Positions 7,046-16,800 of a stretch of 64,000 nt of DNA are shown piece after piece. Source of the DNA: JAJFKX01 sp965230265 (GTDB lineage: Bacteria > Pseudomonadota > Gammaproteobacteria > Xanthomonadales > Wenzhouxiangellaceae). Numbering within the stretch: the first letter of the stretch is position 1; the number at the start of each line of letters is the position of its first letter. Position numbers and translations under genes: made by a program. The notes beneath the pieces were generated by a model. The model saw only the letters and a list, made by a program, of their open reading frames with translations. It did not search any database and was not told where the DNA came from. Where the stretch lies: contig OZ245999.1 in NCBI GenBank assembly GCA_965230265.1, positions 2,852,001 to 2,916,000 of the forward strand, in the 5' to 3' direction.

Positions 7046-9214
7046 ATGGCCAAAAAAACATCCCAATCAAAAAAGCCCGTAGGACGTTATAGTGAAGTCC
7101 AATCCATACTGAATGATGTCCAGGGTAATACTGTCCCCGATTATCAGGGGCTGAAAGCCTTTTGGCTGGATTATGAAACATTCTTATCCGCCAAATTATA
7201 CGGTCAACAACTGATCGCTCCTGGCCCCGATAATGACAGCGATGGCTCCCCCGCAACAGAGTCAAACTCAGGTGGCTGTTGTGGTTCCGGCACCGATCAA
7301 AATCATTCATCCGGTTGCTGGCCTTCTGGTGGAAGCAGTGGCGGTAGCGGTGGCAATGGTAACGGCAAAGATACCTCTAGAAGTGAGCAATCGGGCATTA
7401 TCAAAGGCCTGCGTGGTCAGGCCCCGTTTGACGGTTCAATCTTTCCAGAACTTTTATGGGATGCCAAACGCAAAGCAACCGATTCTGAAATCAACACCAT
7501 TGCCAACTGGATAGATGATGGCTGTCCTGAAGATGATCAGGATGACACCGAATTAAACACCCAAAAAGAAACACTCCGTATACAGGCCAGCAAACTGGTG
7601 GCTTTGGCTTGTGGAGAAATGAAGCATTCGGTTACAGAAAAACCCACCAATAAAATACAGCGCTCAACTAAAGCCCTACGAGTCCGGAAAGAAATTGGTT
7701 CCTTGACCGATGACGAAGTACAGCGGTTGCGCGATGCCATCGCCTGTATGCAAACCTACAATGCGTATTGGCAGGACGAACGCAGTTTTGATTACTGGGC
7801 ACGCATTCATGCCAGTTCCTGCCAGCATGGCTGGGAACAGTTTTTACCCTGGCATCGTTTGTATCTGTACTTTTTTGAACAGATGCTGCAAGACTTTGAC
7901 AGTCAAATCACCTTGCCCTACTGGGCATGGTCGGATTATGCCGACGTTAACCGTGACACTTTCAACACCCAAAAACTGGACCAGGGTATTTTGCCGGAAC
8001 GTTATGGCTGCTGGATGACCAATCAAGGTGTTGCCAACCTAAAAGCCACAGGCCTGCTGACCGATAAGCAAATAAGTGGCCTGGAAAAGCTGGCCAAAAG
8101 CGGCCAAGTTTATAACTCCAGCGCACGTTTTCTAAAAGCAGCAGGCATTGATTACATGGTGGAATTGGACCCAACCACCGGCGGTGCTCAATGGACCCCA
8201 CCCATCGCAGCCATTTATGCCGAGCTGTTGCGTATTAACCCATTGTGGTTCCCCAATCGCTGGCCAGGTGCAATTGGTTCACCCACCAGTTATCCCACTG
8301 CTGATGATATCCAACTGCTACTGGAAACCCCTAACTGGAATACGTTTGGCGGCGGTCCTGTGGATGATCATCATTTTGGATACCTGGAGCAGGTGCATAA
8401 CGGCATGCACAACTTCTCTGGCGGCACCAACCCCAATTACCCAGGTCGTGGTGATGGCAAGTGGACCGATCTGTACAAAAAACTGGGCATCGCTGAAGAT
8501 CCGCAAAATAAAGACAATCCACCCTATGGCTGGATGGTCGATAACAGGATCACCGCCTTTGATCCCATTTTCTGGGCTCATCACAGCAATGTAGATCGCC
8601 TGTGGGCAGAGTGGCAAACCACTCATCCTAATGGCGATCCGCAAGATTTGAATGGCGTGCTTGCGCCATGGTCACTCACCGTTGCAGACACATTAAGCAC
8701 GCGCACACTGGGCTATGAATACATGCGCAACAGCTACCACTACCCGACCTCAAACCAGCATGGCATGCAAAAATTCAACTCAGAAAAAGCCGGGGTCAGT
8801 CAACAAACATTGGATGTCTTCCGCAAGGCTGAAGTGCGCCTGCACAGGGTTCAAAAAGCCAACCTGCCTAATGCCAGTATTCGTGTGTATTTAAACGACA
8901 GTGGCTGTGATGCCAACACCAAAATGGATGGCAACGATAACTTTGTTGGTGAAATCCAAACTTTCCATGGCACCTGCATAGGAGGCCCCGGCCACTGTGA
9001 TATGCCATTGGATAAAACCCGCCACTTTGATCAACGCACGCTACACCATAACGAGCCACGCAATTACCGTATCGACGCCACCGATACCGTCAACCGGATG
9101 CTGGCAGATGGTGCACAGGACATTAGCGTGCATCTGGTCGCGGTCGGTCTGGATGGCCAACCCATTGACAATGCGCTGTACCTGGATGGCGTGTCACTGA
9201 ACTTTATGGATTGA
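7046..9214 (+). CDS. Tyrosinase-family copper oxidase with extra N-terminal module
   Basis: A type-3 copper enzyme expected to oxidise phenols to quinones with O2. In the 722 residues the CuA histidines are His255 (RIHAS), His261 (QHGW) and His270 (PWHR). The CuB histidines are His451 and His455 (VHNGMH) and His512/513 (WAHHSNVDRLW). A C-terminal β-rich part (about 590-722) may shield or regulate the active site, as in other tyrosinases. The first 200 residues are unusual: a leader without a signal peptide, a Gly/Ser/Cys low-complexity stretch (about 72-108, with CCG and SGCW), and a compact module (about 118-162) with APFDGS and NWIDDGCP. RBS AAAGGAG. It is the first gene of the operon; lodA follows after 10 bases. 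The natural substrate is unknown. Confidence 0.88.
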   Translation: MAKKTSQSKKPVGRYSEVQSILNDVQGNTVPDYQGLKAFWLDYETFLSAKLYGQQLIAPGPDNDSDGSPATESNSGGCCGSGTDQNHSSGCWPSGGSSGGSGGNGNGKDTSRSEQSGIIKGLRGQAPFDGSIFPELLWDAKRKATDSEINTIANWIDDGCPEDDQDDTELNTQKETLRIQASKLVALACGEMKHSVTEKPTNKIQRSTKALRVRKEIGSLTDDEVQRLRDAIACMQTYNAYWQDERSFDYWARIHASSCQHGWEQFLPWHRLYLYFFEQMLQDFDSQITLPYWAWSDYADVNRDTFNTQKLDQGILPERYGCWMTNQGVANLKATGLLTDKQISGLEKLAKSGQVYNSSARFLKAAGIDYMVELDPTTGGAQWTPPIAAIYAELLRINPLWFPNRWPGAIGSPTSYPTADDIQLLLETPNWNTFGGGPVDDHHFGYLEQVHNGMHNFSGGTNPNYPGRGDGKWTDLYKKLGIAEDPQNKDNPPYGWMVDNRITAFDPIFWAHHSNVDRLWAEWQTTHPNGDPQDLNGVLAPWSLTVADTLSTRTLGYEYMRNSYHYPTSNQHGMQKFNSEKAGVSQQTLDVFRKAEVRLHRVQKANLPNASIRVYLNDSGCDANTKMDGNDNFVGEIQTFHGTCIGGPGHCDMPLDKTRHFDQRTLHHNEPRNYRIDATDTVNRMLADGAQDISVHLVAVGLDGQPIDNALYLDGVSLNFMD

Positions 9215-9224
9215 GGGATTAACA

Positions 9225-11411
9225 ATGAGTAACGAAGCAACCACATCCAATACCATCTTCAAGATTCACCCGGCCATTGGCATTGCCCGTCTGGGCAACA
9301 GTGACGAGTTTTATCTGAGCCCGGAACAACCCGGCGCATTGCCCATCGCCTGCGACGCTGATGGTGTTGAGCAACAAGACAGCAAAGGACAACCCGTACG
9401 AGTCTCCAACTTTAAAGAGTCCGGTGACCTGTCCAAAATCAAACGCCAGGCCGCCAGGTTTCGGGTGTTTGCCTATCACGGAGATGATCAGAAAACAGGC
9501 GAAGAAATTAAGATCGGAGGTAAATATCAGTTTGTTGTCACTTCCGCAACCACAGCGCCCACAGCAGTGGAAGGCACGGTAAAAGATATTCAATGGACAG
9601 TTCATCTGGCCAATAAGAAAAGCACCTGGTACGAGTTTTTGGAAACCGATGGTATGCATGGTTATCCAGCCTCACACCCATTGCGCAACCCAACCGTAAC
9701 CCAACCGGATTTACGTCGTCAGATGATTACCGACCCAGGTCCACAATCGGTTACCTTAAAGTCACCCAAAGCGGCTTTTACCAAAGGCGAAAACCCTGGT
9801 TATCCACAGACCTTCCCGCCTGAAGATATCAAGCCCAATCCTATTGACACGCTGGGTGAATTAATTGCCAATAAACAAGACGATAACCCCCGTCTGGTGG
9901 TATTGGGCGGACGCGGTAATTCCGGCAGCACCAATACCCCGGTAATCACCAGCTTCGTTAACAATGACGGCTGGTATGACGACATCTCTGACGGCCCGGT
10001 AACCGCCAAAATTATTTACACCTACCCGTTTACCTATACCGATTCGGATGGCAAAAAAAAGACCAAAACCAAAAACGGTACTATGCAGGTACAAGTACCG
10101 GCCTGGGTAGTGGTGGGCTATCCGCGTTATGTACCGCAAATGCTGGATATGATTACGCTGGACGAAGCCCTGTACGATGTCTTCGTGCGTAATTTCCAGT
10201 ATGCACCGCAAATTTTTGGTGTGGCACCCTATGACCGTGCCAGCAACAGCCCAAAAACCGAAGAAGAAACCGCGCTATGGCTGAATGACGCCGGCTATAA
10301 CCCTGATTATTATCCGAAGTTTTATGAAGAAATCTGGCCTATCTTAAAGCGCCCAGATTTGTATCAATACACCTACGATTTCGACTTTTTCAGCGGTGGC
10401 GATCCGCACAATACCGGTACTGGCGGTAACCTTGATCAGCTGGCATTGTCGACCCCACCAAGCGGCGGTGAAGACCCCTACTTACAGAACCGGCAATACA
10501 TCATCCGCATTATGCGTGAGCCCTTGCAAACCAATCTGTATTTCAACACGGGTAAAAGCAAAATCAATCCTGACAACAAACCACGTTTGATGCCGATGCT
10601 GTGCGGTAATAACCCTATTTCCAATACCGCCCCTGACAAGTTTTTGACCATGACCCAAACGCAATTGTTTTTCCTGCGGCAATGGGCGGCGGGCAAATTT
10701 GTGAATGAATGTACGGAGTGGGACGAAAGCGACCCCAACTGCCCCGACCCATGGTCTGAACCGCCGACTACCGGCGAAGGCATTGATCGTGGCGTGCTGA
10801 GTAATTTGCTGGGTGGCGCGTTTTGTCCGGGTGGTGAGTTCAGCTGGATAATTATCAATCCCGGCATTTACAGCTCACCCTACCGAATTAAGCACACCAC
10901 CTACCAGGCAGGTGCTCTGAGCTTGCCTAAACCCATTGCTGACATTGATGGCAGCCCCGCACCTGATATTGCCGCAGGCATGGAACCCGGCGATTTGACC
11001 AAATACATCGGTATTCCCTGGCAGGCGGACTTCCACGAATGCACAACCCAGAACATTGATGTGACCTATGAGAACTGGAACAGCATCGATTTGTCTTCCA
11101 CGGGCGACCCTGCTGAGCAGCAGATTGCCTATGACATTCCCTGGTGGCCAGCACACCGTCCAATCATTATCCAGACTGAAAAGGGTCAGCAGGTATTTTG
11201 GGCATCAGGCATTCCTGACAACTACGCTGGCGATCTGGAAATGGTGAGTCAATGGAATAACCTAGGCTTTCTAATTGAGCCCAGCGATCCCTCCTCCGGT
11301 TTACCTGCTTTTTATCAAATCGAACGCAATGATGCTGCTCTAGGGCCACCAACCGCCTCCGGGCAACGCACCCTGGGCCGATCCAAACGGAGTACCCGCT
11401 ATGACCGATAA
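9225..11411 (+). CDS. lodA: LodA/GoxA-family quinoprotein amino-acid oxidase
   Basis: The family (L-lysine 6-oxidase LodA, glycine oxidase GoxA) deaminates amino acids with O2, releasing H2O2 and ammonia, using a cysteine tryptophylquinone made from its own Cys and Trp. The N-terminus has the family start IFKIHPAIGIARLG. Cys534 in GGAFCPGGEFSW and Trp599 in IPWQADFHEC are the likely cofactor residues. Their spacing of 65 equals that of Cys516 and Trp581 in Marinomonas LodA as I recall it. Length (728 residues) fits. There is no signal peptide. The LodB partner needed for quinone formation is encoded two genes downstream. RBS GAGGG; the end overlaps the next gene by 11 bases. Amino-acid specificity cannot be read from sequence. 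Confidence 0.88.
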   Translation: MSNEATTSNTIFKIHPAIGIARLGNSDEFYLSPEQPGALPIACDADGVEQQDSKGQPVRVSNFKESGDLSKIKRQAARFRVFAYHGDDQKTGEEIKIGGKYQFVVTSATTAPTAVEGTVKDIQWTVHLANKKSTWYEFLETDGMHGYPASHPLRNPTVTQPDLRRQMITDPGPQSVTLKSPKAAFTKGENPGYPQTFPPEDIKPNPIDTLGELIANKQDDNPRLVVLGGRGNSGSTNTPVITSFVNNDGWYDDISDGPVTAKIIYTYPFTYTDSDGKKKTKTKNGTMQVQVPAWVVVGYPRYVPQMLDMITLDEALYDVFVRNFQYAPQIFGVAPYDRASNSPKTEEETALWLNDAGYNPDYYPKFYEEIWPILKRPDLYQYTYDFDFFSGGDPHNTGTGGNLDQLALSTPPSGGEDPYLQNRQYIIRIMREPLQTNLYFNTGKSKINPDNKPRLMPMLCGNNPISNTAPDKFLTMTQTQLFFLRQWAAGKFVNECTEWDESDPNCPDPWSEPPTTGEGIDRGVLSNLLGGAFCPGGEFSWIIINPGIYSSPYRIKHTTYQAGALSLPKPIADIDGSPAPDIAAGMEPGDLTKYIGIPWQADFHECTTQNIDVTYENWNSIDLSSTGDPAEQQIAYDIPWWPAHRPIIIQTEKGQQVFWASGIPDNYAGDLEMVSQWNNLGFLIEPSDPSSGLPAFYQIERNDAALGPPTASGQRTLGRSKRSTRYDR

Positions 11412-11859
11412 CTCAACAACCAATCAAAGCATGAGCGTGCCAGACATTCTGGTTGGCACCTGGACCTATCGCAGTTTTATCAGCGATCCGAATGTGAATG
11501 CCGATTTTGACTCACTGGAATTCGGGCGTGGCAATATCCAGATCAACCCTGCCCCCCTGCAGGTATTTGATGGTCGTATTTACGGACCAGGCTGGCAATT
11601 GGAGCTGATCGGCGCCATTGGTTATGGCAATCCGTACAACGTCCGTTTCCAGGGTAAAGGCATCGTCAGTGGCGCCGAATGGATTTATGACTATCGCGGT
11701 TACCTAGTCCCAAACTGGGTCAATGGCATCGCCCAACGCCCGTCAATCGTTGGCTCCATCGTGCGCACCATCCCGCATCCCACCGGTCCCAATGGTCAAT
11801 CAACAGCACCTGCCGGTGTTGTTGCCCAATGGATTGCGGTTAAACAGGATGCGCAATAA
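11401..11859 (+). CDS. Small protein of unknown function between lodA and lodB
   Basis: The 152-residue product starts inside the end of lodA (11-base overlap) and ends 4 bases before lodB, so it is almost certainly co-translated with both. There is no signal peptide, membrane helix or cysteine. The sequence is rich in Gly, Trp, Tyr and Ile with short alternating segments (VGTWTYRSF, GRIYGPGWQLEL, YNVRFQGKG, EWIYDYRGYLVP), which suggests a small β-barrel of lipocalin type. I do not recognise the family. Position suggests a role with LodA and LodB, such as a maturation or binding partner; that is inference. Confidence 0.8.
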   Translation: MTDNSTTNQSMSVPDILVGTWTYRSFISDPNVNADFDSLEFGRGNIQINPAPLQVFDGRIYGPGWQLELIGAIGYGNPYNVRFQGKGIVSGAEWIYDYRGYLVPNWVNGIAQRPSIVGSIVRTIPHPTGPNGQSTAPAGVVAQWIAVKQDAQ

Positions 11860-11863
11860 GCAC

Positions 11864-13027
11864 ATGGTTGATAAGTCATTTGATATTGTCATTGTTGGCG
11901 CAGGTGTTGCCGGTTGCGCCACCGCCATTGCCTTGCAACGCTATGTCCCTGACTTAAAGGTCTGTGTTATCGACCGACAGGTTGCAGATGGCAATAATCC
12001 GCATCAAAACTGCCCGCAGCAACCACATCCACGCATTGGCGAAACACTGCCACCTGCGGTGGTCATCCCAATGCAGCAACTGGGGATATGGCAACGATTC
12101 AAAAGCAGCGCCGTGCTGGCATCTGCAGGTATTCAATCTGCCTGGGGCACACAGCGACCGCATATTAATGAGCATATCTATTCGCCACATGGCAATGGCT
12201 GGCACCTTAATCGGCAGCAGTTTGATAAGCTGCTGCGCGATATTGCCATTGAGCATGGCACACAACTGATTAGCCAAACCCAGGTAGTGAATGTTGATCG
12301 ACAAAACGATCAATGGTGTTTGACGCTGGGCAATGCTAAAAATAAATATCAGCCTGAAAAAATAACGGCTGGTTTTATTGTTGATGCCACCGGTCGTCGG
12401 GCAAATATCGCACGACGTCTGGGTATCAATAAACAAAAGTTTGACCGACTGATCGGCATTTATCGTTTCTACGCAGCAGCTGACCTGCAAGCAAGCCAAT
12501 CACTGTTCGATACCGATTCCACTACGCTCATTGAAAGTCACACCAATGGTTATTGGTATGCCGCACTTCTACCGACTAACCAACAAGTGATCGCACTAAT
12601 GACCGATGCTGACCTGGCACGTAACAATGCCTACAACAAAGCATCGGGTTTTGATCAGGCCCTGGCCAGTACCCGGTTAATTTCCCAACGGATTTGCGGC
12701 ATGAATCCGATTGATAAACCAGTGATCACCGCAGCACACACACAATGTCTGGATAAACTTTCAGGTAACGGTTGGCTGGCAGTTGGTGATGCCGCTTTTA
12801 CTTACGACCCACTGTCATCATTGGGAATTTTTAAAGCACTGCGACAAGGCATTTTGGCATCTTACGCCATTCAGGATTATTTCACCGGCAAAGACCATGA
12901 TCTGAATAAATATCAGCATGTCTGCCGTGCAGAATTTAATCGTTACCTGGATAAACGGTGCGATGTCTACGCCGAAGAATCTCGCTTCAATGATAACCCG
13001 TTCTGGCAAAGGAGGCTGGCGGCATGA
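11864..13027 (+). CDS. lodB: LodB-like FAD-dependent oxidoreductase for quinone cofactor formation
   Basis: LodB proteins are flavoproteins required to make the tryptophylquinone in LodA. The 387-residue product begins with a Rossmann dinucleotide motif, VIVGAGVAGCATA (about 9-21). It also has the second flavin motif VDATGRRANIARRLG and the halogenase-like WLAVGDAAFTYDPLSSLGI near the C-terminus. The frame is open from 11723 inside the previous gene; the ATG at 11864 places the Rossmann motif at the usual distance and follows the preceding stop by 4 bases (ATG 11849 is an alternative). Its end overlaps the next start by 4 bases. Neighbourhood with lodA supports LodB rather than a halogenase. 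Confidence 0.85.
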   Translation: MVDKSFDIVIVGAGVAGCATAIALQRYVPDLKVCVIDRQVADGNNPHQNCPQQPHPRIGETLPPAVVIPMQQLGIWQRFKSSAVLASAGIQSAWGTQRPHINEHIYSPHGNGWHLNRQQFDKLLRDIAIEHGTQLISQTQVVNVDRQNDQWCLTLGNAKNKYQPEKITAGFIVDATGRRANIARRLGINKQKFDRLIGIYRFYAAADLQASQSLFDTDSTTLIESHTNGYWYAALLPTNQQVIALMTDADLARNNAYNKASGFDQALASTRLISQRICGMNPIDKPVITAAHTQCLDKLSGNGWLAVGDAAFTYDPLSSLGIFKALRQGILASYAIQDYFTGKDHDLNKYQHVCRAEFNRYLDKRCDVYAEESRFNDNPFWQRRLAA

Positions 13028-13785
13028 CGAATAAGAAAACCCAAATCAAGAACAAGACAACAATCAAAAGTGAAAATAAATGCGTTGTCGGGTTCCCCTT
13101 GTACCAGGGCAGTACCCTGTTGGATTTTGCGGGAGCAACCCAGGTTTTTGCATTTTCTGGTGGTTTCAAGCCCATCTGGCTGGCGCCAAGTCTGGAACCG
13201 ATAACCACCTCAGAAGGTGTAACAGTCAACCCAACCTATACATTCAGTAAACACCCGCGCATTGACCTGCTATTTATACCGGGCGGTGGTGGCGATGGTG
13301 TGGCCGCCGCAATGCAAGACAACGTAATGCTGCGATTTGTCAAAAAGGCGGCCAAAACCGCTCAATGGAGTGGTTCGGTTTGTACCGGTGCATTTATTCT
13401 CGCCGCCGCCGGATTATTGGACGGCTGCAAAGCAACCACTTACTGGAGCGTGCTGGATACTCTAAATGAATTCCCTGCTATCCGGGTCGACACCGAGGTT
13501 TATCCACGCTATTTAATTCAACGCAAGCACAAGCGATTTACCGGTGGCGGGGTATCGTCATCCATTGATCTGGCACTGAAACTGGTACAGACCATCAACA
13601 GCAAACGTGCTGCAGAAATGGCCGATCTATCCATCCAGTATGCACCTGACCCACCGGTGCAATCGGGTGACCCGTCGCAGGCCAGCCGAACCGTGGTGGC
13701 ACAGGTACGACACAATCAACAAACCGGTTTCATCGAACCAATAGCCAAAGCCACTCAGGCGGTTATCTATGGCAACCGCCCATAA
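13024..13785 (+). CDS. DJ-1/PfpI family protein, isonitrile hydratase-like
   Basis: The 253-residue product has the DJ-1/ThiJ fold. A Rossmann-like start (VVGFPLYQGSTLLDFAG), IPGGGG (about 85-90) and the nucleophile elbow SVCTGAFILAAAGLL with Cys120 are visible, followed by ATTYW and GGGVSSSID. This pattern is closest to the isonitrile hydratase/AraC-associated branch rather than to DJ-1 deglycases, but no DNA-binding domain follows. The first 18 residues are a Lys/Asn-rich tail and may not be translated. The start overlaps lodB by 4 bases. In this operon it may handle reactive carbonyls or quinones, or modify a product; that is inference. Confidence 0.75.
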   Translation: MTNKKTQIKNKTTIKSENKCVVGFPLYQGSTLLDFAGATQVFAFSGGFKPIWLAPSLEPITTSEGVTVNPTYTFSKHPRIDLLFIPGGGGDGVAAAMQDNVMLRFVKKAAKTAQWSGSVCTGAFILAAAGLLDGCKATTYWSVLDTLNEFPAIRVDTEVYPRYLIQRKHKRFTGGGVSSSIDLALKLVQTINSKRAAEMADLSIQYAPDPPVQSGDPSQASRTVVAQVRHNQQTGFIEPIAKATQAVIYGNRP

Positions 13786-13852
13786 GCCTGACCAGCACTT
13801 GGCAATAAATTAGAAAGCTATAACCAATAATAAATATCACTGGGAGCCTGAT

Positions 13853-16800
13853 ATGAAAACACTTACCACTCACCTGGCTATCGGCGTATTGTTGATGCTG
13901 ATCACAGTTTTCGACACTCATGCGATAACTCTGGTCGCTGCCAATACCGATAAAGGCGTGACCAACCGAACCATTGTGGTCAATATGGTGGTACTGGAAC
14001 AGACCATTAAAAATAACCGCCTGGGGGCAGAAGTTACCAATGGACAAATGTACGCACTGGCTCGCGATGTCGTGCCAATATCTGCGCCGTTTGTGGCCCA
14101 TGGTGATGTCAATGGTCAAACATATTCATTAAGCGAATTGCAGCCTGGTAAAGTGCGGTTACGGCAATACAAACGCCCCCGTCCAATTGTACTGCGCGCC
14201 AATGTTGGCGATATTCTGGAAATCCATTTCACCAATCTGATGCCAGTTATCAGTAACCCGACATCGGCTCAATCGGCATTAAGCGATGCCGGTGTACAAG
14301 TGATGGGTTTGGATTGGCTGGATGATGATAATGCAACACGTGTTGCCCCGGGGCAATCACACATCTATCGTTATGAAGCCACAGGTGAAGGTGTCTACAT
14401 GATGTTTTCACCCAATGGCAACTCAATTCCAACCAGCCAGTTGGATTATGGCTTGTTTGGCGCCGTCAATGTGCAACCTGCAGAAGCTGAATATTATCGC
14501 AGTCAGGTCACCGAAGATGACATGCAACTGGCTACCTATCGGGTCAACCAGAATTTTTTACAAACTTATCGAAACAGCACCGACCCTTCCATTTGTCGTC
14601 GCTATCTAAATGCCTCGCAAACCGGTTTGCCGGAAAATGTATCCATTCGTCGTCAACCCATTGATGAAGGCTCTCGCGTGATCTGCCCCGCGCCTGGTCC
14701 TGGAGTATTGTGGGAAATTCGTATTCCTACCCAAGCTTCCGGCAAAACTGCATTGATTTCATCCGTGCTGGTCAATGACGAAGGTTACCTGAACACACAA
14801 AACGAACAGCCAGTCATTAATTACAATGCCTTATACCCCAAAGACCATATCCGCTATGGCTCGCCGGTATTGAACATGTTGGTACACGACCTTGATACTG
14901 ATACCTATGAGATCGCACACACCGACCTGACCGCAATCATTACCGGCCCAGGCGCTGGACGTTTTCCTTACTACCTGAACAGTCCCAGCTTTATTGAAAA
15001 CCCGGCCACACCCGATCGGCGCCAACCGTATCGTGAATTTACCATTGCCTATCATATTTCACCCAATACCCAGCAGGCCTTTGAAATGTTCAACAGTGGT
15101 CCACTGGCAAATATGCTGCAGGCGGGCAAAGATGGCTTTGCCGTGAACTATGGCATTGCCGGTATCGCCCCGGAAATTGTCGCCAACCGAATTAATGTTG
15201 GCCCACAGGGCATTAATAAGGATGGCGTGGATTTATTGTTTGAGGAATTTTTCCTCAGCGCCTGGGCAGTCGGTGATCCGGCTATCCTGGTGGATAACCC
15301 TGCCAATACCAAGACACGTGCCACCAAGGCGCTGTATCCAGATGATCCTTCCAATGTGTATCACAGCTATATGCGCGATCACGTTAAATTCCGGGTCATG
15401 AACGCAGGCTCTGTCGCGCCACATGTGCATCATCAGCATGCGCACCAATGGCTGCACACACCCAACAGTGCTGACGGTCACTATCTGGACAGCCAGATGA
15501 TCAATCCGGGATCAACTTATACACTGGAAATGACCTATAACGGCAGCGGCAACCGTAACCAAACCGTTGGCGATTCAATTTTCCATTGTCATATTTACCC
15601 CCATTTTGCTCAGGGAATGTGGTCTTTGTGGCGAGTGCATGATGTATTTGAAGCCGGTACTGAATTAGACAAGCAAGGGCGGCCACTGCCTGGCTCACGC
15701 GCCTTACCCGATGGAGAAATTATCGCCGGCACACCCGTCCCGGCACTGGTCCCTTTACCAGGCATCGCTATGGCACCAAACCCAGCCAAAGCCTATCTGA
15801 CGGATAACGGAAGACGGGTTATCGTTGACCCAGCCGACCACAAAGACAATGGTGAACCGATTTATGAAAACCCGGGTTTTCCTTTCTTTATTCCAGGTGT
15901 CGCCGGTCACCGCGCACCACATCCACCTCTGGATTTTGCCTGGAAAGAAAACCCTGACGGCACACCCAAACTGTTGACTGCCGCAGAAGCTGCAGACATA
16001 CCGTTCCGGAATGCTGGTGATATTGACTATCTGGATGGTGGTTTGCCACGCAGCATTGTTCTGGGTGGCACCCTGGATCGGGAATTTCACACCCGCTGGG
16101 ACTTCACCAAAGAGGTCGGCAAGATGGCTGCATTGGAATTGCCTGAAACCGGTACCGCTGTCGAGCAAGCTGCCATGGCTGCACATGCTATTCGAACACA
16201 TGCCTCCAATCTGCCCAATGGTCTGCCCGGCAACTTTATCCTGAATGGGCTGCCGCCTGCCCCCGGCGCACCATTTGCCGCACCGGAAGTTGATGACGAT
16301 GGCAATTCGACTTTCAATAAACGACGTTATAAAGCGGCTGTTATTCAAACCGATGTGGTGTTCAATAAACAAGGTTGGCACTATCCGCAGCAGCGTTTTA
16401 TTACCTTGCTGGATGATGTCAAAGACACCATCGATGGTGAGCGCCCACCGGAACCCTTCTTCTTCCGTGCAGAAACCAGCGAAACCGTCGAGTTCTGGCA
16501 TACCAATCTGGTACCCAATTATTATGAGCTGGATGATTTCCAGGTACGTACGCCCACGGATATTCTCGGTCAGCACATCCATTTGGTGAAATTCGATGTG
16601 ACCTCATCCGATGGTGCCGGCAACGGGTTCAACTATGAAGACGGCACTTTTAGCCCTGCCGAAGTACAACAACGCATCGCTGCCATCAACCAGCAGGGCG
16701 GTCTGTATGTGTTTGATCCGAAATCACAATTCAAATCGGTACAGCAAAGAAAGCTCAAGCTATCCAACTACCGAGAGGACTACGGTAACCGGCTAGGCGA

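Noticed and set aside
7330..7380. Simple-sequence repeat as a contingency locus
   Set aside because: The Gly/Ser codons in the tyrosinase linker are varied, not a pure repeat prone to slippage.
11864..13027. Tryptophan halogenase
   Set aside because: It shares the flavin fold, but the position beside lodA supports LodB and the length is shorter than typical halogenases (about 500).
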